A stretch of DNA of 64,000 nt from Cylicocyclus nassatus (GCA_958299035.1 CATQJL010000112.1:52194463-52258462), one strand, 5' to 3'; shown: positions 45,192-56,197, numbered from the stretch's first letter. Made by a program: numbers and translations. Notes: a model not told the origin generated them from the letters alone.

Positions 45192-45911
45192 TTACAAGTT
45201 GCCCGCGGTAGACAACCCATTCCTTGCTTTTTTTCCTCTATTACGTTCACTTGCTGCCTGCCTGAAGTCATACTCCGACTTGCGCTCTTCCTGGGTCATG
45301 CTGCGACGGACATAGACACCAGGAAATCCGGCGTTACGGAGCGAGTGAGCGTTGGTAAGAGCGCGCCGCCAGTAAAAGGTAGAAGGTAGCACCAGCTTAA
45401 TGAGCCTCGGGTGGGATGGACTGGGTTTACCCAGCCAATACAGCTCGCTGGGTGGACAGTCGATGTCCGGCGCCTCTAATATCGAGTCTACCTTTTCCTG
45501 AAGATAGTTCCGCCGTTCAATTGCTCCCAAGCCTTCAGGCGGCTCCTCCACGCCGCTTATTACAAGGCTTCGGGACTTCTTCTCTTCCTCAATGACGGCT
45601 GACAACTCCTTCAGTATTTTTTCCGCTAACACTTTCAGCATATCCGTCAGGATGGGATCGCGACTTCTTTCAAGCATTGAAGAGATCAAATCCTGTGCGC
45701 TCATGCTTCTGTACTCTTCAATTCCGCTTCCACTGGCCTCTAGATCCAACTCTTCATTTCCTCTAATCGCACGTTGCGAGCCATATGAAGGTCCTTTGCT
45801 TTTGCTTCCACGAGTCGTTTTCACAGGCTTTCGATCTACCCAACGCAAATTATCGATCACAAAACTGTCCGAAAAACTCAACTCAGTAAAAAACCGGCGA
45901 ATGCAGGACAA
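45192..45911 (-). CDS. LINE ORF1 protein, intact frame of 239 codons
   Basis: Nucleic-acid-binding ORF1 product of a CR1/Jockey-type LINE, inferred from the pattern SRSLVISGVEE, then IERRNYLQEKVDSIL, SELYWLGKP, RLIKLVLPS and GVYVRRSMTQEERK. This order is shared by ORF1-type proteins of nematode non-LTR elements. A zinc-knuckle part is not seen. The N-terminal third is Ser/Glu rich and low in motifs. The frame is uninterrupted although ORF2 downstream is broken. The first Met is taken as the start; a later one is possible. Confidence 0.65.
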   Translation of the reverse strand: MSCIRRFFTELSFSDSFVIDNLRWVDRKPVKTTRGSKSKGPSYGSQRAIRGNEELDLEASGSGIEEYRSMSAQDLISSMLERSRDPILTDMLKVLAEKILKELSAVIEEEKKSRSLVISGVEEPPEGLGAIERRNYLQEKVDSILEAPDIDCPPSELYWLGKPSPSHPRLIKLVLPSTFYWRRALTNAHSLRNAGFPGVYVRRSMTQEERKSEYDFRQAASERNRGKKARNGLSTAGNL

Positions 45912-46049
45912 AATCTAACAGGTGACTGGAAAACCGTGTGGAGCCAATTATATAAACAAGAAATTGTCACAAAAAATGTCAAACGAAAACGCGGAAAGCG
46001 TAAAATTGACAAAAGTGCGAAAGAGCAAACAATATGCGACCGCTCATTA

Positions 46050-46142
46050 ACTCTGACATTTTGGTGTCAAGTGACATTTTATTGACAACAGAGTGAGCTA
46101 TGGCATTTTTTTAGAGTGGATCCATAATTTTGTCCAGCACTG
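46050..46142. mobile_element. Tc1-type end fragment
   Basis: The fragment ends TTTTGTCCAGCACTG followed by TA. Read in reverse it starts CAGTGCTGGACAAAA, a Tc1-type terminus. A second copy of the same end, in the same orientation, is at about 46790-46850. No opposite ends or transposase were found. Confidence 0.6.
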
Positions 46143-46219
46143 TACGACTAAAACCAAAAAGTTAGCGAGAAGAAACTCTACTAGCTGTCAGGAAAGGTTT
46201 CTTACTTAAAAAGTACTAA

Positions 46220-46560
46220 CATGCTTACCCGGCTCCGCACGGTTCTGTCAAAACACTGTAATAAACACTGTCTTATCCCTACCTCTGCACAGCTTTCCCT
46301 GTGCCCACTTCTACACATCATTTCCCGTTTCCTGTGTTGCTTTCGAAATCAGCATGCCCACTTGCTCTCCTGTGCCAACTCCCAGCCCTTCAGCTCAAAT
46401 TTTCAAAAAATCGAAAAAATCGATAAAAGTAACAGGTAATACCAAAAATCAATATTGTATCGTGAATCGCCATGCTCACTTACCCCCCTGTGCCAACTCC
46501 CAGCCCTGTAGCTCAAGCTTTGCAAAAAATTGATAAAATCGATAAAAGTAATCCATAACT
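46220..46560. repeat. Partial copies of the 6896-7192 repeat
   Basis: TTACCCGGCTCCGCACGG near 46225, CTGTGCCAACTCCCAGCCC near 46370 and again near 46488, and ATCGATAAAAGTAA blocks repeat parts of that family. They are two truncated copies in the same orientation. Confidence 0.6.
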
Positions 46561-46789
46561 CTGGAAACTACATTCGAATCATTTCGTATGACCAGGTGGG
46601 ACAAAAAATGTAGGAAGCTAGAAAGTGCTTCAATCAGTAAAAACTCCAGGTAGACCTATGATTTTGCCTTCAAGCCTACTCTTTTCAAAATATTTAATTT
46701 TTTCTTGATTAACCAAACAAAAGCGAAACTCATTTTGTTGACTGATAGTGGGTTGGTAAACACACCGCTGTACCAAATCTTGGAACATT

Positions 46790-46850
46790 TCATTGACAAC
46801 AAAGTGAGTTATGGCATTTTTTAAAGTGGACCTATATTTGTCCAGCACTG
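46790..46850. mobile_element. Tc1-type end fragment, second copy
   Basis: GAGTTATGGCATTTTTTAAAG and the terminal TTTGTCCAGCACTG followed by TA repeat the fragment at 46050-46142 with a few differences. The open frame running opposite (47019-46630) has no recognised domain. Confidence 0.55.
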
Positions 46851-47173
46851 TATGATAATCGATAAAGTGAATAATTCCGCTATTGAGAGTAAAAGTTCCA
46901 GATAAAAGTTGACCACGTACTATTGTACTTGTGTATTCGAAAAAAAATGCGCTCCTTACATCTACTAAACAGCGTAAAGTTATGGAGGTCCTTACCGCAA
47001 TTAAAATTTCAAAACACATCTTTCAACGTGTTCACGAGTCAAAAACCTTCCCTCGTAGGTTGGACACGACAAAAAAATTCTTTCTATTGAAAATTGGAAA
47101 ATGCAGACATAAGTAACATCCAGTAAAATTACTTTATTTCCATAAAATCAAAGAATTGTGAAGCAAAATTTTC

Positions 47174-47226
47174 AGCATTAGCCCCCCCCCCCCCCCCATT
47201 AGCCCCATTAGCCCCATTAGCCCCAA
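47174..47226. repeat. Poly-C run with (CATTAGCCC) short tandem repeat
   Basis: A run of about 16 C is followed by about four copies of ATTAGCCCC. It is a simple repeat and not the nematode telomere unit (TTAGGC). Confidence 0.7.
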
Positions 47227-47365
47227 GGCCTAACCCCAAAGTTTTAGCACTTGCACGTCTTAATATTCACGTGAGAAACTTTCAAAAGTTTCATGATCAA
47301 AACTCGGGGTGGGTAGCCATCAAAGACTCGTTTATCCCATCTACATACAAAAACAGCTATTAAGC

Positions 47366-47560
47366 AGATGTTCCATTGCATTTGAAGTACTGGGTAGTGC
47401 ACAAACAATGTGTTGTTAGTGTATCGCAAAACTAAGCTTTAGCAGCCCATAAATTATTCATAGGAAAAAATAAAAGATGTCAAGAAACAGTCAAATTTTT
47501 TCGCAATCCAGTACTCAAATCTGCGGCTCTCCTATGGCAATATGTAGGAGCACTCATCGC
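47366..47560. repeat. Dispersed repeat, copy A
   Basis: Shares ordered blocks with 49925-50110: AAACTAAGCTTTAGCAGC, an AAAATAAAAG(A/G) block, and AAAT(C/T)TGCGGCT followed by a TGTAGGA block. The identity of the element is unknown. No frame is conserved between the copies. Confidence 0.5.
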
Positions 47561-47719
47561 ACTCAGGGCTCGGCACGAGGTGGCTTTCCGAATATGCAAA
47601 AAACGAAGTCTTTCTTGACTTTCGCGAGTTTTTACGATTTCCCTTTGACACTAAACCCTAGACGTAGGAAACCTTTAGAAACGTCGACTAAAAAGCTTTA
47701 TGATTTGTAAAATTTCGGC

Positions 47720-49924
47720 AAATGCTGTGATTTTTAAGCAGCTTTAAAGCGATTGATGAAAATCAATCAGTAACAAAGATTTGCATGATCGAAGAAATTT
47801 GAAGGAGCTAATGGCAGTAATTGGTATTCTTGGTGCAATCTCTCCTAAACGAAAACATAGTCCGAGGGCATGATAAGACGGATCCATCTCAAAGCTGATT
47901 CCCTTGTCGAAACTATATGTCTTGAATATGGATGTGTTTTTGCAATACAAATACCTTCAAATAAACTTCTGGTTATGTTTTTCATGCCTCACCTTCTTTC
48001 GCATAGTTTTACATGTCTAGAGATTCTTTGAAGATCCTCCAATGCTTTTTTACGTAAAAGATCTGATACGCAGTTAATCAGTGCGGACCTAGGGGACGGG
48101 CGGGGAATCGCGTAATTTTTGAAAATTACGATATGGACTATAAAAATGTTCAAATGACTCACTCAATCTTGTAGAGAATTGAAATAATTTTTTCAAATTT
48201 TTTTGAGGAATTAAAATAGCCTTGTAAAAAAATTCCTTTTTGAGGGCGTGGCTGCCGCTTCTGCATTTGCCTACAATTCAAATTATGTGCATGGAATGCA
48301 TCGTAATACATGATTTATTTCATAGCAATTGGAAAACTTTATAGAATGCACCCTCTCAAACTTGCAGTCTGGGCATACTATCTCGGGAGAGATCGCAAAA
48401 AAACTGGAGTGGTAGCAATTTAGTCGAAACCATTATGTTAACTGAGTTTTCAAGAAACCAGCTAACCAGCAGCTTCACATGATTTTCCCAACGAAACCAC
48501 GAATTAACCAATAGGAAACCTCGAGCTATCTTGCAAAGCAAAGTCATTGGAGGAGATCGAAACTTCAACCATTCTCATGCTTGTCGGCAATCATTGCACT
48601 TTACCAAATTTGCAGTGCGTTTCCAGCCTTGCACCTTCCTATAACCTTATCTAAGCTGTAAACAAGTAAGCTTTCTCATAGTAAGTTGCAGAATGATCTC
48701 CCTCACTCTTCTTAACTTGCAAAACCAACACATCATTGTTTCAAACGAAAAAGTGGTCGGGGGTACTTTTTCATTTTAAACTATGATGTGGTGGTTTCAC
48801 GTCTGCGTCTCATAAAATGAAGTGCTGTTTTCATTACTCTATCTGATAAGGGAACAGTGGTGTTAACCTGCTGTTTAACTCATAGTTTGGTTTAGAATGG
48901 AACAAGCATAAAACAGTTATGGTTTTCTGCTAGTTACTTGCTTGTTTCATGATTTTGTATGACCGATTGAACAGAGTAGCCGTGAAAAGATGATCATGCT
49001 TACCACGATGTAACCATGATTGAACTATCACATCATTTGTTGGTTTCGACCAAATTACTACCACTCCTGCTAATTTTAGACCTCCTCTGTTCAAACAGGA
49101 CGTGGTGGTTTTTTCTTACGGCGGTCTCCTAAAACTTGCCCCATTAATATTTTTGGAACTTCAACTTCGAGAAATAACCTGAACTGGTTTTTGTAGCAGC
49201 ACTGCGAAAAACATCTAGCGTACGATATGCTCGCCTTCATATCAGGTTGTCTCATTAAAGTCTCTGACTCTTAAACCTCAAAACTGATATTTTTCAAGAG
49301 CTAGGGCGCTATAGTGAAAATTACCGGCTCTGTTCAGTGAGTAGCTACTAGGTTGTTCTACAAATCTTTTCATACCTAAGTTTTCAGCGACATAAATCAG
49401 TTCTTCTTGAAATTTCAATAGAAAGTGGTTTACTTCGCCACATCAAAGCAAACTCTACAAAATGGTCAAAAGTTCGCACGTTAGTTAAAAGCTTAATCCG
49501 CAACAAGTTCCAAGCCAAAACAAAAAAAAATTCCCGAATTTCTGAAAAAAAACGAAAGTCGTCGTATCTCACAATTAGTTCAAAACAATTCTGCCAATTT
49601 CTCACTTTATCAGCATATACTCCCCTCATAGTATATTTATACATGCACTTGCTGCATTTTTCTGATGACTAGAAACTAAGAAAAAATAATGCGCTCAACT
49701 TTCAAACTTTGCCTGAATCAGTTCTCTGTTCCCCGAAAATAGGTGGTAATATGGTAGGTAAAATTATATAGCCCCTACTCAGAAATACTGCCACAAATTT
49801 GCAGTCCACTGGGTGCCCTAGTTTTTGAGAAAAAATCGAATTAAAGGTCCGATTATGAACAGACTTATGGGACAACCAGTACATACAAAAACCATGTTGT
49901 ACATACAAAAACCATGTTAAGTAG
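47720..49924. other. No gene recognised
   Basis: AT-rich sequence without supported exons. TAGGTTGTTCTACAAATC near 49350 and GCCAACCTAATA near 50510 could be worn ends of a mariner-type element, but the match is weak. Confidence 0.35.
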
Positions 49925-50215
49925 ATGTTCACAATGCATCTGAGGTACTCGATATTGCACAAACAGTTTTCGCTAAACTAAGCTTTAGCAGCACATGATT
50001 TATGCACAAAAAATAAAAGGCATAAAAAACGGGTTTTCGTAATCCACTCGTCAAATTTGCGGCTGACCTGCGGCGATCTGTAGGAACAAACGATACACCG
50101 AAGAAAGTTATGGCTGCGAAAACGTGTGTTTTCTGAGCAACTTTGAAGCGATTGACGAAATCATAAGTAAAAACAATTCCACAAATTTTTTGTTTTCGTA
50201 ATCCCATGCGAGTTT
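49925..50215. repeat. Dispersed repeat, copy B
   Basis: Partner of 47366-47560 in the same orientation, including AACTAAGCTTTAGCAGCAC, CAAATTTGCGGCT and GATCTGTAGGAAC. Divergence is substantial, so the duplication is old. Confidence 0.5.
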
Positions 50216-52345
50216 GAAGCCTGTTAAAATAACGTATGGGCTTTTGCAGTATAAGTAATGTTTACAGATTTTTTTCGGCTAGCTAGCGACACTCTGCGAT
50301 TTTCTGGCACCAAACTCAAAATTGCAAATTTTGAAGCCCCATATTTGAGAGCTCGTTCTCGGGGACTAGCTCATGAAATCTTGCGCTTAAACATCCATCT
50401 TGGAGCGCAGGCCTTCTAATATTTTTAGAAAACAAGATTGTGAATCTAGTTAGTCATTGAAAAGTTATTGAATTTTGTTTGAATTACGCAAGAACTTTCT
50501 AGCCAACCTAATATTTTTCTTTGGTTTTCATCTCCAGTTATAGATATTTTTTGATCGTTTTAGTCTCTTAGATTTGTAATCATAATTCATCACATATTGA
50601 TGCATCCATGATATTCGATGCTAATCCTTCCCGATCACTGAGCTAAAAGAGCCTTAAAACTGAAATATAAGTTCCATTTTTTTAAATATTATTTTTCTTT
50701 TCTTTCAGTTTTTTTCATTTTATCTTCATTTTTTTATTTTTTTGCCGTTCGTTGCCTTGCACAGCGACATAAAATTCATGTCGTTCGTGGCCAAGCCTAG
50801 CGGAAATAGATCCGAGACGGATCTTTCCACCGTCGGTAATGATGTGCTGCATTTATTTGCAGCCGCTCTTAGTTTGCAGCAGTTGACTTTGCAAGGCTGC
50901 ACTGATGCACTTGTGTGCGCACATCAAAATTTTTGATAATCTGTTTTAAGTTATTTTCAAATTTCAAAGTTCTACTGCACAATAGAAGCATGACACATAT
51001 TAAGAAGCTGGGCTGAATAAATACCCAGCTCGTTTAGTGATCGGCGCTGACCTCAACATTTCCTGTTTTCTCCTGGATGCTCGTCTCACTGTTGTTTAGT
51101 TTTTGTAATTAATTATCGGTACTTTTCCGTTATCCGGACCCATTTTTTCAAAAAGCTCTCATAAAATACGTTCTTCAGTCTAAGAATAATTTTCTATGGA
51201 TTCCACGAGGACTGCCTTCTTGCCACGTGTCAGAAAAATATTAACACGTTCTGGTCCATTTTGACATTTTTTTTTTCGAAACCACTGCCGGTGAGGCAAA
51301 AGAGCATTTGTGATTACCTAAAGGCTGTTTAATTGCTTTGTCGAGAGCAAAACAATCTGAAACTCATATTAGAACATCTTGATCGTTTCAGCACGATTCA
51401 GCATTGTCTTTCAAACTTTTCGTCTTGCGAATTTAGCCAGACGAGACTATGAATGATGGCTTGAAGTTCCGTACTATTGCTTGTTTTGTCATTCAGATAA
51501 AGGCATCCAGTCCACTTCTCTACTCTTGGTAAGTCTCATCTGTTTAATTAGTAACAGAATGACGTTATTATGATAACAACGCTCATTTTTGATAGTTTAA
51601 TCGAAAATGGGGCCATTATTGACTAATAAAGAGATTACACTTACGTCGCTAAATAGGGTAACTCAAACTCTTGGTTGAACCATGTAAATGACATGTCAAA
51701 TTTTTTTGAAAAGTGGCAGAAGGTTGACACTCCTTTCTATGAAGTCGGGACCAAATATGGTACAAGGGAAGAAGCAATATGCTTCTTCGGAAAAATGGGT
51801 CCGGAAACGGAAAAGTACCTAATTATCTTTTCTTCTGGTAGTAATCATTCTCAGGATAAATGGTTTGTCTTATGTCGCTCACATATGAAGTCAGATAGTC
51901 GCTAACTCGCTTCTTGGAGGCGCTGGCCCCGAGGCGACTTTGGTTGCACGGGGCATGAGCCTCTACATGAGTGACTCATATCTTGGATGCTGCACATAAT
52001 TCTCTGCTTCCAGTTTATGCAACGGATCACATAAAAAGTTTTTGTTTTGGTACATTTATATCAAATCGCAACCAGAAATGATGAGATCTTGGCAAGTCCT
52101 AATGATATTCGTAACTGCTGATGTGGATTATTTCAACGCTCACAGATGATCATATCGTTACTGGTCGTGTATTTGAGATAGTACATGCAAGAGAAGGACT
52201 TTTTAGAATTTTCTTGCCAACTTTTTGGTTACAACTGCCAGCGTAGAACAGCAAGTACAAGCACATTTCTAGCTTTTGCAGTCTTCCTGATACATCGAAG
52301 TAATGCGGAGTAAACAACGTACCTTTTCATTTTATTTATAGGATA
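50216..52345. other. No gene recognised
   Basis: AT-rich sequence with a T-rich stretch at about 50640-50745 and no supported exons. The open frame at 51675-51905 has no recognisable domain. Confidence 0.35.
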
Positions 52346-52350
52346 TATAA

Positions 52351-52763
52351 TGTATTGGTTGGTGGTGGGGATATATCAGAACTATAAGACTTCGAATACC
52401 AAACCACAACCAAAAGTATTGCCACGCGGGACTTCGTATACGCACGAGCACACCTCAAACTTGGGTAATTAAACTTTATCTGGTTAACAAGAATAGCAAC
52501 AATAAACACGATTAAATGGATAACAATGGATAAAATGAATAAATGAGATATAAACTACAAATATAACAAATTGAGAGAAGGCAAAACTAAAGAGCAAAGC
52601 GAATGGCGGAAGCAAGCAAGTGCAACGATACTTATATACATGACTCTATTCTTCTAGCTGCAGCTGCGCGCGACTTCACAGATGACGTCCGAAAAACAAT
52701 GCATCTGTGCTAGCATCTGGCCTTCTCCAGAAATATGCTACGAGATGACTAACATCTCGTATA
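52351..52763 (-). repeat. 3' LTR of BEL/Pao element 2
   Basis: 413 bp, plus-strand start TGTATTGGTTGGTGG and end CATCTCGTATA. It is identical by eye to the 5' LTR except GCATCTGTGC against GCATCGGTGC. It begins nine bases beyond the stop of the accessory ORF. Confidence 0.92.
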
Positions 52764-52771
52764 CTCCGGCC

Positions 52772-53647
52772 TCACCAGGGAGAGTGCGAGGGACCAGGTC
52801 TGTCGGGGCTTCTTTCCCTCGGGCGTTTCCGTCTGTTCTCCTTTATCTGCCTCGCCAGCTCGACAATTTGCTGCTTCGTATCAGAGATCTCTTTGAGAAG
52901 TAACTTGTGTTGTCTTTGTGCTTCAATATTCATCTGAAGATCTCGTTCCTTTCCTTTGTTCAGTGCGTTATCAATCTGCTGCTGCACCCAGTTCCGGGTT
53001 TCTTCTTGTTGTTGTTTAAATTCGCTCGCGAGCTCCATGATAGCGTTGTTCAGTTCTTCTCTTGCTTGATCCTGAACAGGTCTGGCTTCACCGATTTCTT
53101 GTTCAACATCGCGAATTTCGTCCAGCTCAGCCTTCAAGACGACGTTGTATCCTCTTTTAATCTTCTCGACTATCGGTATCACAGTTTCTCTCTTGTAGTG
53201 TCGGTGCTCAGATTGTGGCTCCGGATAGTTCTCATCGCCTGGTGTTGTGGGCCTCAGGATAACGCTTTCTTCCAGCTGCTTTATGTACAGAATGCGGTCT
53301 CTTTCCTGGGCTTCATTGGCCACCACGAGTCTTTCATACCATTCATGCGCAAGTGTGAGCTGGTCCATCCACATACCAACTTCATGTTTCTCCTGCTGGT
53401 GTTGCGAGTGAAGATCCTTCAGTTTCATGATATAGTCCATATATTCTATCAGGTTGTGTGGTATCTCCCATCTGTCCGATCTCAGCTCGGTGAAGTCCAA
53501 CTTTGCTTGTTTGAGATGGTCTTCATACTCTTGGCATTTCTCTGCGCAGGCCCTTATCTGTTGCTGAACTTGCTCCTCGTTTGGTTTCGGGGGCGACGGA
53601 GCTATGGCCGGTAATGGTTGCAGCATTCTTCCTCTCTGTGCATCCAT
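52772..53647 (-). CDS. Accessory coiled-coil protein between env and 3' LTR (291 aa)
   Basis: A single uninterrupted frame of 291 codons. It starts with a Pro-rich segment (residues about 10-22), then long heptad-like helices rich in Glu, Gln and Lys (about 24-125 and 160-270, for example EEQVQQQIRACAEKCQEYED), and ends in a basic tail with RRKRPRER and SPDRPGPSHSPW. It has no signal peptide or membrane segment, so the product is probably cytoplasmic or nuclear. A good splice acceptor (TTTCACAG) lies about 11 nt before the ATG, suggesting expression from a spliced subgenomic RNA. Its openness next to broken pol and env is notable. I recognise no family. It could be a viral accessory protein, a captured host coiled-coil gene, or a gag-like duplicate. 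Confidence 0.7.
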   Translation of the reverse strand: MDAQRGRMLQPLPAIAPSPPKPNEEQVQQQIRACAEKCQEYEDHLKQAKLDFTELRSDRWEIPHNLIEYMDYIMKLKDLHSQHQQEKHEVGMWMDQLTLAHEWYERLVVANEAQERDRILYIKQLEESVILRPTTPGDENYPEPQSEHRHYKRETVIPIVEKIKRGYNVVLKAELDEIRDVEQEIGEARPVQDQAREELNNAIMELASEFKQQQEETRNWVQQQIDNALNKGKERDLQMNIEAQRQHKLLLKEISDTKQQIVELARQIKENRRKRPRERSPDRPGPSHSPW

Positions 53648-53952
53648 GATTGTTCTCCCTGTGAAATCAAAGTTAGTGTGTGGAACTGTTAATTACCATA
53701 AATGAAGTACTGGAAACTTGCATAAACTGCCCGCGGTGTGCTGTAGCCATGCGGACATGAATAACAATTACGGCCATGCGATAAACGTTGGACGTGAAAC
53801 GCTCTCCGCTACTGAGCGGTTGACATGTCTACAGGATGAATAAGGTTACAAGGGTCGAGATTGTACATACAACAATAAATACGGTGAGTAAAATTACTAT
53901 GAGAGAAATTTTGTGCAAACTAAGAGTGAGTGCTCATGCAGGTGCATTGATT

Positions 53953-54348
53953 TTATAGGATTTTTTTCTCCGAGTTTCTCTTTTTTGAGTGACAAAGCAT
54001 GCGGAGACATCGAAAGGGTAATATCACAAAGAATTTAAGCAAATGATATGCTGATATGAACAACGCGTAGATTACACGACAAAAGGTTCTGATGACAGAC
54101 AGAACACAGGCATTGGAGGCATAGAAATACGTTATTACCAAGGCAACGATTACTACCAGTACTGTCGCTCCTAGTATACAGTACCACATCAAGAATGTCT
54201 GTGCCAGATGCGAGAAGTCTGGTAAGTTTATCTCCGAGAATAATTCACTTTCGCCTTGTAGAACTCTTCTCGCCGCCATATTTAAGTTGCCCGTGTAGTG
54301 TAGGATACCTGAGATCTCGAATGTAGTTTGAACCTTTCCGCATCGCAC
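53953..54348 (-). pseudogene. Env-like protein, C-terminal segment with membrane anchor
   Basis: A 131-codon open segment in a frame shifted by one from the upstream env segment. It ends the glycoprotein: a short ectodomain stretch, a strong membrane segment (ILGATVLVVIVALVITYF) and a cytoplasmic tail ending in basic residues. The same frame is open upstream to about 54450, so the true segment starts before the first Met given here. The frame change lies near 54450. Confidence 0.65.
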
Positions 54349-54454
54349 TGTGCAGTTCCGATAAAATTGCGCTTTATCAGCAACGAATGTGACATTGGTC
54401 TCCGTCCCTTCCTGACTGCATGGGATAACAAATAGGCTGTCTTCACACTCGACC

Positions 54455-55204
54455 TCAGCTTTTGTTGCTGCTACTGAAGATGCACATTAGTACTGCCATC
54501 GCTCCTTTAGCACAGTTGTAGCATCCTGTGCTATAGGCGTTCTCCGCTGAACAGATAGCGTCGGATCGTAGTGCTGTAATGCGAACTTTGCTCCTCATTC
54601 GAAGTATGAATTCTGCTGTCGGCAGTTGAGGTATCCGAGCTGTGACCTTTTCATCGATAGCGCGAAATTCGAGATTAGGACGTATAATCGGCAATCGGTG
54701 TTGTGGAGTGCTGATTAGGGAAGTGAGATTTACCTCTTTGCAATCGCACATCATTTTTGTTTCGGCTGCGGCACATTTGCAATCCTCGTATACATCACAG
54801 GTGAGGTTTTGCGCATCTTCCCATGTCCTACATACCAACGGCGGCTCCTGGTGCGCTTCCACCGTGGCGTATCGCTTTCCGTCTGTGAGAAATATCGAAT
54901 TCAAGGCCGGCGTGGGTGGTGTGCTCAGGGATGAAAGGGTTATAGTGAACGATGATATGCTTTTTGGTTGATTCGGTATGACCTGGAAGTCGTGGCTGTG
55001 CTGCACTGAACCTTGTTCGCTTACGGTTAGTTTTAAGTGTACGAACTGTTTCCAACGTGGACATCTGAAGATTTCGTACACATTCTCGTCCGTTGGAACA
55101 AGGTATATCCTGTAATATAGGCATCCCGAGCTAGGATAAAAACAATCGCAACCTGGTCCTCCACAGCTCTCGACACATCCAGTGACACCCGGATAATCGT
55201 TGAC
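54455..55204 (-). pseudogene. Env-like protein, central ectodomain segment
   Basis: Open for about 250 codons in the same frame as the segment ending at 55205, immediately after an in-frame TGA (55205-55207). It is rich in Cys and Gly near its start (about 55100-55190), a composition and placement resembling the fusion-region of phlebovirus-type class II glycoproteins, to which env proteins of Cer7/Tas-like elements have been related. Further Cys pairs are spread along it. It ends at a TGA at 54455, where the reading moves to another frame. Confidence 0.6.
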
Positions 55205-56125
55205 TCACTGCAGTTCCTTCACCTTTGATGTCCGTTGTATCCCTGCGCATTTTTCTCCTGCACATGATCCGGCATGAGGGCAGCGTTTGCTATCCACTAG
55301 TGCGTATCTAGTGCTTCTGAAGAACAGGAGAGTTTCCTTTTCGCAAACAAGGTTGAGATTCTTCCAAGCCAGCTTGATTTCCAAAACGCTAGTATGGTTA
55401 CTCGTAAGTCTCATGCACGCTTCTTGTTTGAATGGATTGATTTTCAGTATCTCTGTGGTGTCGACGGTGCAGTATTCCTCGTTTCCAGATTGAGTGCATG
55501 CTTGCGTCTGGTGCGTTAACACTTCAACATCTTGGCATCCGGCTGCTAGTCCACTAATGCAGAGGATCGTAAGAAGAACAACATCTCTCATCCATGCTCT
55601 TCTTCTTCTTCGTCGGTCGTTGCCTGTTGCGATTTTCAGCAATCGGCATAGTAACCTGAACATCAGCCATCCGCACATTCCTGCCAGCTTTAGTCCATAG
55701 AGTATCGGTGTTCCTAACAGCACTGGCACGCGGAACAGGCAGTAGCACATGGTTATCGCCAAGTATACTAGCAATCCGGTGACTAGTATAGCCGTGCGTG
55801 GCCAGCATTCTGGATTGCTCACCATCACTGCGCAGAAGGTGCAGTCTATCTGTTCGCAAAACGGTGCTGCCTTGCACGTTGTCTCCATTATGTGAACGTC
55901 TTCACCGTCGAAGATTTTCCATTTGACGAGTTGTTCGTGCAGAGTGATTTGTGGGGGAAATCTTACTATTTCCTGTTGCCGCGGCGTTTTGAATTCCATG
56001 CAGAAGTCTTCTGCACAAATTTCGTAGGGCTGTCGATTTGCTTGCAGAAGAGACACTCCTCCTTCAATGCACTGGAGTTGGTAGCTCTCGTTGCTGCTTG
56101 ATCCCGCTGTTTTCGTCACGCACAA
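55205..56125 (-). pseudogene. Env-like protein, N-terminal segment
   Basis: An open frame of about 306 codons. It starts with a hydrophobic signal-like stretch that extends upstream of 56125 with no nearby ATG, then a Cys-containing domain, membrane segments (ILVTGLLVYLAITMCYCLF near residue 115), an Arg cluster (DRRRRRRAW) that may be a processing site, and a second signal-like segment (VVLLTILCISGLAAG). This two-part layout recalls bunyavirus Gn-Gc precursors. The frame is the same as the end of pol, separated by a stop at 56198-56200. An in-frame TGA at 55205-55207 ends it, so the product of this copy would be truncated. Confidence 0.65.
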
Positions 56126-56197
56126 TGAAAGTAGAGCTACCGTGAGCAGCGATGTTACGGATGAGGCGAAGGTTGGGGCTTTTCTGCGCGTCGGTTC

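Larger units (their letters stand above)
41200..45911 (-). mobile_element. CR1/Jockey-type LINE split by nested insertions
   Basis: Reading on the minus strand, ORF1 (45911-45192) is followed by the start of an endonuclease domain (about 45122-45060). The endonuclease resumes at about 43890 after two insertions (43897-44543 and 44546-45056). The reverse transcriptase and C-terminal region run to about 41200. ORF2 is broken by several frame changes. Order and orientation are those of one two-ORF non-LTR retrotransposon. Both end positions are approximate, and no poly-A or short tandem 3' tail was identified. Confidence 0.72.

Noticed and set aside
47174..47226. Telomere-like repeat
   Set aside because: The unit is ATTAGCCCC, not TTAGGC, and only about four copies exist.
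49349..50515. A mariner-type element with TAGGTTG ends
   Set aside because: The two ends match for only about seven bases and the interior shows no symmetry.
52907..53614. 235-codon open frame on the plus strand
   Set aside because: It is the antisense shadow of the coiled-coil accessory ORF, whose codon pattern and helix repeats support the minus strand.
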